A stretch of 64,000 nucleotides of DNA from Chryseobacterium turcicum (GTDB lineage: Bacteria > Bacteroidota > Bacteroidia > Flavobacteriales > Weeksellaceae): contig NZ_JAJNAY010000001.1 in assembly GCF_021010565.1 (NCBI RefSeq), positions 1,034,001 through 1,098,000 of the forward strand. The letters run 5' to 3'. The stretch's first letter is position 1. Each line of letters starts with the position of its first letter. The position numbers and the translations under genes are program-made. Positions 60,089-64,000 of the stretch are shown here, piece after piece. The notes below the pieces were generated by a model. The model made no database searches. It was not told the DNA's origin and was given only the letters and a program-made list of their open reading frames with translations.

Positions 60089-60853
60089 CTAAAATTTACT
60101 TGAAAGCTGAATTTTAGTAAAAACTTTCTTCGTGTACAAAGGAAAATCAGCGTTTTGCAACCATCCGAAATATCCCATATCTTTTTGGAAAACTTCTTTT
60201 ACAACCTGACCTTTATATTTTCCGAAAGCAAAAATCTCCTGGTCTTTTGCATTGTAATGAATCATTCCTGCTAAATCTGCAAATCTGTTCTGAGTAGAAA
60301 ACTCACTGAGTTCTGCAACTTCATTAGGAAGGTCATCATATTTTCCAACCTGTGCATCCAAAACTTCAAATGTTGCCAAAACATCAGCTTCTGCAGAATG
60401 GGCATTTTCTAAAGTTTTACCACAATAAAATTGATAAGCAGCACCCAAATTTCTAGGTTCTTTTTTGTGGAAAATCGTTTGTGCGTCTACTAATTTAAAT
60501 TTACTTAAATCAAAATCAAATTCAGCACGAAGTAATTCTTCTGCCAACAAAGGTACATCGAAACGGTTTGAATTAAAACCTCCCAAATCAGCTCCAGAAA
60601 TCATCTCAACAATTTTTGGGGCAATTTCTTTGAAAGTTGGAGAATCTTTGATGTCTTCATCATAAATTCCATGAATCTCACTTGAAGAAACAGGAATCGG
60701 CATTTCAGGATTTACTCTCCATGTTTTGCTCTCTCTTGAAGCGTCCGGATTAACTTTTAAAATACAGATTTCAACAATTCTGTCTTTTCCAACATTTGTT
60801 CCGGTAGTTTCAAGGTCAAATACGCAAAGGGGTTTATGTAATTTTAAGTTCAT
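60089..60853 (-). CDS. 3'-5' exonuclease, DnaQ/ExoX type
   Basis: The 254-residue protein has the DEDD motifs: VFDLETTGTNVGKDRIVE (ExoI, Asp-x-Glu), GFNSNRFDVPLLAEEL (ExoII) and HSAEADVLATFEVL (ExoIII with His and Asp). A C-terminal extension FGKYKGQVVKEVFQKDMGYF followed by GWLQNADFP resembles the ExoX C-terminal/DUF3820 segment. It should act in DNA repair or proofreading; which polymerase, if any, it serves is unknown. Confidence 0.9.
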   Translation of the reverse strand: MNLKLHKPLCVFDLETTGTNVGKDRIVEICILKVNPDASRESKTWRVNPEMPIPVSSSEIHGIYDEDIKDSPTFKEIAPKIVEMISGADLGGFNSNRFDVPLLAEELLRAEFDFDLSKFKLVDAQTIFHKKEPRNLGAAYQFYCGKTLENAHSAEADVLATFEVLDAQVGKYDDLPNEVAELSEFSTQNRFADLAGMIHYNAKDQEIFAFGKYKGQVVKEVFQKDMGYFGWLQNADFPLYTKKVFTKIQLSSKF

Positions 60854-60857
60854 TTTT

Positions 60858-60899
60858 TATAATTTGAAAATTTGAGAATGTGTTAATTTGAAAATTGTA
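60858..60899. repeat. AATTTGAAAATT-type intergenic repeat, second copy
   Basis: AATTTGAAAATTTGAGAATG and a following TTAATTTGAAAATT resemble the der-upp gap. Confidence 0.55.
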
Positions 60900-60913
60900 A
60901 AACTTCCAATTTT

Positions 60914-61651
60914 TTACTTTAATTGTTTTTGAAAAATAAGGGATATTAAAATGTAATATAGTATTACCAAAGGAATTCCTACTGATTTAAATATGATTAA
61001 AATAAGAATTGAGCCAATTAATAAAGCTAATTTAGGATAATTGTCTTCGAGCTTCATTGATTTGAATTTCATCGCAATCATTTTAATTGGTGAAATCAAA
61101 AGCCAAGAAGAAACGGCTGTAAGAACCAATAAATAAATTTCGTTTTCGAAAAGAAAACTGAAACTTCCTAATTCTTTGTGAGCGAAAAATAACCCAAAAA
61201 TCAAAATAGTATTACTTGGAGTATTTAAACCTTTAAAATAATATTTCTGTTCTTCATCCAAATTAAAAATAGCCAATCTTAAACATGAAAAAAGAGTGAT
61301 GAAAAATCCTAGATAAGGTATCCATCCATTATCATTAAGCAAGGTGTTGTAACTTACAAAATGTAATAAATCAGTATTATTTATTTCAAGTAACGAAACA
61401 AACATCACCAATCCCGGAATGAATCCGAAACTTACCATATCTGCTAAAGAATCAAGCTGAGTTCCTAAATTAGAGTTGACTTTTAAGGCTCTTGCTACAA
61501 AACCATCGAAAAAATCTAAAACCAATGATAGAATAATGCAGATTGCAGTTGTTTGGTAATCACCTAAAATCAAATGTACAGCCCCAATACAACCCGAAAA
61601 AAGGTTGCCCAGCGTAATGGCGTTTGCCAGATTGTTCTTAATGAAATTCAT
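60914..61651 (-). CDS. pssA: Phosphatidylserine synthase (CDP-alcohol phosphatidyltransferase)
   Basis: The 245-residue polytopic inner-membrane enzyme carries the CDP-OH motif DGFVARALKVNSNLGTQLDS and LAD (DGxxARx8Gx3Dx3D). The start NNLANAITLGNLFSGCIG and the general length fit type II PssA, which makes phosphatidylserine from CDP-diacylglycerol and serine as the first step to phosphatidylethanolamine. Other CDP-alcohol transferases share the motif, so the substrate is probable and not proven. Confidence 0.88.
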   Translation of the reverse strand: MNFIKNNLANAITLGNLFSGCIGAVHLILGDYQTTAICIILSLVLDFFDGFVARALKVNSNLGTQLDSLADMVSFGFIPGLVMFVSLLEINNTDLLHFVSYNTLLNDNGWIPYLGFFITLFSCLRLAIFNLDEEQKYYFKGLNTPSNTILIFGLFFAHKELGSFSFLFENEIYLLVLTAVSSWLLISPIKMIAMKFKSMKLEDNYPKLALLIGSILILIIFKSVGIPLVILYYILISLIFQKQLK

Positions 61652-61812
61652 AGCAGCAAAATTACATTTTTTAAAAATTTTAACCTTAATTAATATGAAC
61701 TAAAAATTACAATCCTGCGAAATCGCTCTAACTGACAGTAAAATATGAGGCCATAAAATTGGTGATTGCATATGACCAATAAAAAAATAAATATCTACAT
61801 ATGAATTTAACG

Positions 61813-61820
61813 TAATTTTG
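61813..61820 (+). promoter_or_regulatory. -7 box of the LTA-synthase-family gene
   Basis: TAATTTTG followed by CACCC, 44 bp before the ATG at 61865. No convincing -33 box was seen. Confidence 0.5.
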
Positions 61821-61864
61821 CACCCGATAAATAATCGACTTTTAAAAAAAATAATATTTAAAAA

Positions 61865-63793
61865 ATGAAATTTTTCAAAGAATTCAGAAAAGAAGAAATC
61901 CTCGTTTTGTGCTACAGGCTTTTCTTGGCTTTTGTTTTTTATCAGATTGCGAGACTTTTGTTTTGGTTTTTCAATAAAGATTTAATAAAAGTAGACAGCG
62001 TTGCAGACTATCTCAGTCTGGCTTATCACGGGATTGCTTTTGATACAACAGCGATATTGTATGTAAATGCTTTGTTTATTTTGTTGAGTTTAATTCCGAT
62101 TGTTATCAATACAAAAAGCGGATATCAAAAGGTACTGATTTGGCTATATTTTATTACCAACGGAATTGCTTTTGCAATGAATTTTGGTGATTTTATTTAT
62201 TATAAATTTTCTCAGGCAAGATTGACTTCGGCTGCATTTCAGGTAGCAAAACATGAGACGAATATTTTTAAAGTATTTACTGTTTCTATCAAAGAGCATC
62301 CTTTTATCCTTATTTGGTTTGTGCTTTTAATGGCTGCATGGGTTTTTCTGTACAAGAGATTTAAAATTAATTATAAAAAACCGGTAAAGCTCGTTCCTTA
62401 TTTTATTTGGTCTGTAGTGACTTTATGTATTTCTGCGGTATTAATTGTTGGAGGAATCAGAGGAGATTTTAAGCATAGTACAAGGCCTATTAATTTGGTA
62501 GATGCCAATAAGTTTGTGAAAACACCGCTTCAGGGAAACATTGTGTTGAATTCTACTTTTTCGTTTTTCAGAACATTGGGAACGAATAATTTTAAGGAAG
62601 TTCATTTTGTTGACCAGAAATTTATTGATGAAAATATCAATACATACAAACTTTACGACAGACAGGTTCAGGATAAACCCAATGTCGTAATTTTTATTGT
62701 TGAATCTTTCGGTAGAGAATATTCGGGAGCTTTTAATAAAGATAAAAATATCAAAGATTATGTTTCTTACACACCTTTTATAGACAGTTTGGCGAATGAA
62801 AGTCTTATTTTTCCGAATACTTTTGCCAATGGAAGGCAATCTATTCATGGGATGAGCAGTATTTTGGCGGGAATTCCGAGTTTGACGGATGCATTTACAA
62901 GTTCGCCTTATTCTAATCAAAAAATTCAATCTATTGTTTCGGTTTGTAATGATTTAGGATATGATACTTCATTTTATCACGGTGCGCCGAATGGTTCGAT
63001 GGGATTTTTAGGTTTTGGAAATATTCTTGGCTTTAAACATTATTTCGGAAAAGACGAATATAATCATAATGAAGATTTTGATGGAATGTGGGCGATATGG
63101 GATGAGCCATTTTTACAATATTTTGCTAAAAATGTAGGGAAATCAACACCTTTTATGGCAACCGTTTTTACAGCATCGTCGCACCATCCGTTTAAAATTC
63201 CTGCAAAATATAACGGAAAATTCAAAAAAGGAAAAATTGAAATGCATGAGCCGATTCAATACACCGATTATGCAATTAAAGAATATTTTGAAACAGCTAA
63301 AAAGCAACCGTGGTTTAAAAACACCATTTTTGTATTTACAGGAGACCATCCCAATCAGGTGTATTACTCAGAATATGAAAAGGCGATGAATCGTTTTGCG
63401 GTTCCGTTGATTTTCTATTCTCCAAATCCTGAATATCAATTAAAAGGAGTGAATAATGAATTGGCACAGCAAATTGATATTTATCCTACATTGGCAGATT
63501 TGATTGGGTATAATAAAAAAATCAGAAGTTGGGGGAGAAGCTTGGTAAGTGATAAAAAATATGAACCTTTGATTGTCAATTCAGACGGAACTTCGGAGCA
63601 GTTTATCTATGGAAATTATATTTACAGATTTGATGGCAAAAATATCATAGGTATTTATGATAAAAATGATTTAGGCTTTGAAAACAACTTGAATGATAAA
63701 ATAAAATCTCCGGAAACTGAAAAAGGAAAGCTCATTGCTAAAGCTTGGTATCAGGACTATATGAGTCGTGTGATTAATAGAAAGCTGAACTAG
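61865..63793 (+). CDS. LTA synthase family sulfatase-like membrane protein
   Basis: The 642-residue protein has five N-terminal membrane helices (about 12-35, 55-80, 90-110, 140-160, 175-200) and a large extracytoplasmic alkaline-phosphatase-fold domain. VIFIVESFGREYSG holds the metal-binding Glu, and NTFANGRQSIHGMSS has Ser326 at the nucleophile position where Gram-positive LtaS has Thr. FTGDHPNQ and ASSHHPFKIP are further metal or substrate sites. In Gram-negatives these enzymes move phosphoglycerol or phosphoethanolamine onto envelope glycans; the acceptor here is unknown. Confidence 0.9.
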   Translation: MKFFKEFRKEEILVLCYRLFLAFVFYQIARLLFWFFNKDLIKVDSVADYLSLAYHGIAFDTTAILYVNALFILLSLIPIVINTKSGYQKVLIWLYFITNGIAFAMNFGDFIYYKFSQARLTSAAFQVAKHETNIFKVFTVSIKEHPFILIWFVLLMAAWVFLYKRFKINYKKPVKLVPYFIWSVVTLCISAVLIVGGIRGDFKHSTRPINLVDANKFVKTPLQGNIVLNSTFSFFRTLGTNNFKEVHFVDQKFIDENINTYKLYDRQVQDKPNVVIFIVESFGREYSGAFNKDKNIKDYVSYTPFIDSLANESLIFPNTFANGRQSIHGMSSILAGIPSLTDAFTSSPYSNQKIQSIVSVCNDLGYDTSFYHGAPNGSMGFLGFGNILGFKHYFGKDEYNHNEDFDGMWAIWDEPFLQYFAKNVGKSTPFMATVFTASSHHPFKIPAKYNGKFKKGKIEMHEPIQYTDYAIKEYFETAKKQPWFKNTIFVFTGDHPNQVYYSEYEKAMNRFAVPLIFYSPNPEYQLKGVNNELAQQIDIYPTLADLIGYNKKIRSWGRSLVSDKKYEPLIVNSDGTSEQFIYGNYIYRFDGKNIIGIYDKNDLGFENNLNDKIKSPETEKGKLIAKAWYQDYMSRVINRKLN

Positions 63794-63937
63794 TTTTTAA
63801 TTGTTTAATTTTTAAAATAGGTTTTTCGGCTGTTATATATGCAAAGGATAATAAAAATGTTTGTGCGTTTAAAATTTATGTTTATTTTTAACTAATTAAG
63901 AATTTAAGAATCTATAAATTAAATTAAACTCTATAAT

Positions 63938-64000
63938 ATGAAAAAATTATTAGCAACATTTGTACTTTCACTATTCAGTGTGATGTCATTTGCACAAATC
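63938..64000 (+). CDS. Start of a secreted protein (partial)
   Basis: ATG at 63938 opens MKKLLATFVLSLFSVMSFAQ, a clear signal peptide, running off the window edge. Nothing can be said of the mature protein. Confidence 0.7.
   Translation, partial: MKKLLATFVLSLFSVMSFAQI

Noticed and set aside
62441..62929. 162-residue antisense frame inside the LTA-synthase-family gene
   Set aside because: It is complementary to the sulfatase-domain coding sequence and has no features of its own.
1..64000. tRNA, rRNA, insertion sequence or prophage genes
   Set aside because: I looked through the gaps on both strands and saw no cloverleaf, rRNA core sequence, transposase or phage structural motif.

Overview
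The window looks like chromosome of a Flavobacteriia/Weeksellaceae bacterium, most likely Chryseobacterium or a close relative. This rests on several visible traits: AT-rich sequence, Bacteroidetes-type promoters (TTG, about 17-23 nt, TAnnTTTG), TonB-dependent receptors, a type IX secretion C-terminal domain, and flavobacterial families recognised by eye (DUF4290, DUF6261, DUF6341, DUF6427, DUF6705). No rRNA, tRNA, CRISPR array or transposase was seen. The genus is an inference; no search was run.

Region by region. 1-3.9 kb (minus strand): start of a TonB-dependent receptor, murB, a small lipoprotein and a PLP aminotransferase. 4.2-11.2 kb (plus): a 810-residue T9SS cargo protein, a DUF1801 protein, a YiiX-like cysteine hydrolase lipoprotein, a stand-alone NIL-domain protein, and a lemA/DUF2207 pair. 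11.5-14.6 kb (minus): murA coupled to a DUF4290 gene, a DCC-family protein and a haem-binding-domain protein. 14.7-17.6 kb: der, upp, comF. 17.8-22.5 kb: a glyoxylate-shunt locus with a RamB/ScfR-like regulator divergent from aceB-aceA. 22.7-28.6 kb: thioesterase, Yip1, QueD/PTPS, LpxH-like phosphoesterase, LuxE-like acyl-protein synthetase, a possible PD-(D/E)XK protein, aquaporin, DUF5715. 28.7-31.4 kb: an operon of an unknown soluble protein, a seven-helix membrane protein, a histidine kinase and a NarL-type regulator. 31.7-33.2 kb: two accessory-looking genes (immunity-like and HEAT-repeat). 33.6-41 kb: ABC-F ATPase, a probable metal-uptake locus (CxxCH protein, TonB receptor, His-rich lipoprotein) and trigger factor.

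41-50.5 kb (minus) is the most interesting part. One complete lipoprotein gene (49155-50477) has a conserved N-terminal half, a short Gly/Pro-rich linker and a variable C-terminal domain with a JAMM-like HxH...[S/T]xxD signature. Downstream lie three start-less cassettes that repeat only the linker DNA (about 140 bp) followed by another C-terminal domain. Each is followed by a small secreted or lipid-anchored DUF6705-type protein gene and, in most units, a terminator. There is a 1384-bp tandem duplication, a pentanucleotide microsatellite, nonsense and frameshift scars, and stubs of lost cassettes. I read this as a locus that swaps the C-terminal domain of a surface lipoprotein by recombination through the linker, with a paired partner or immunity protein.

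50.5-64 kb: a block of GC-rich hairpins in front of a DUF6261 gene, a LolA-like protein and M16 peptidase pair, DUF3109, DUF6427 and DUF6341, a YqiA-like hydrolase, a universal stress protein, an FAH-family protein, a DnaQ/ExoX-type exonuclease, phosphatidylserine synthase and an LTA-synthase-family sulfatase. The window ends in the first codons of another secreted protein. Dispersed intergenic repeats are frequent, and one repeat family appears to have been incorporated in frame into murB and the LuxE-like gene.
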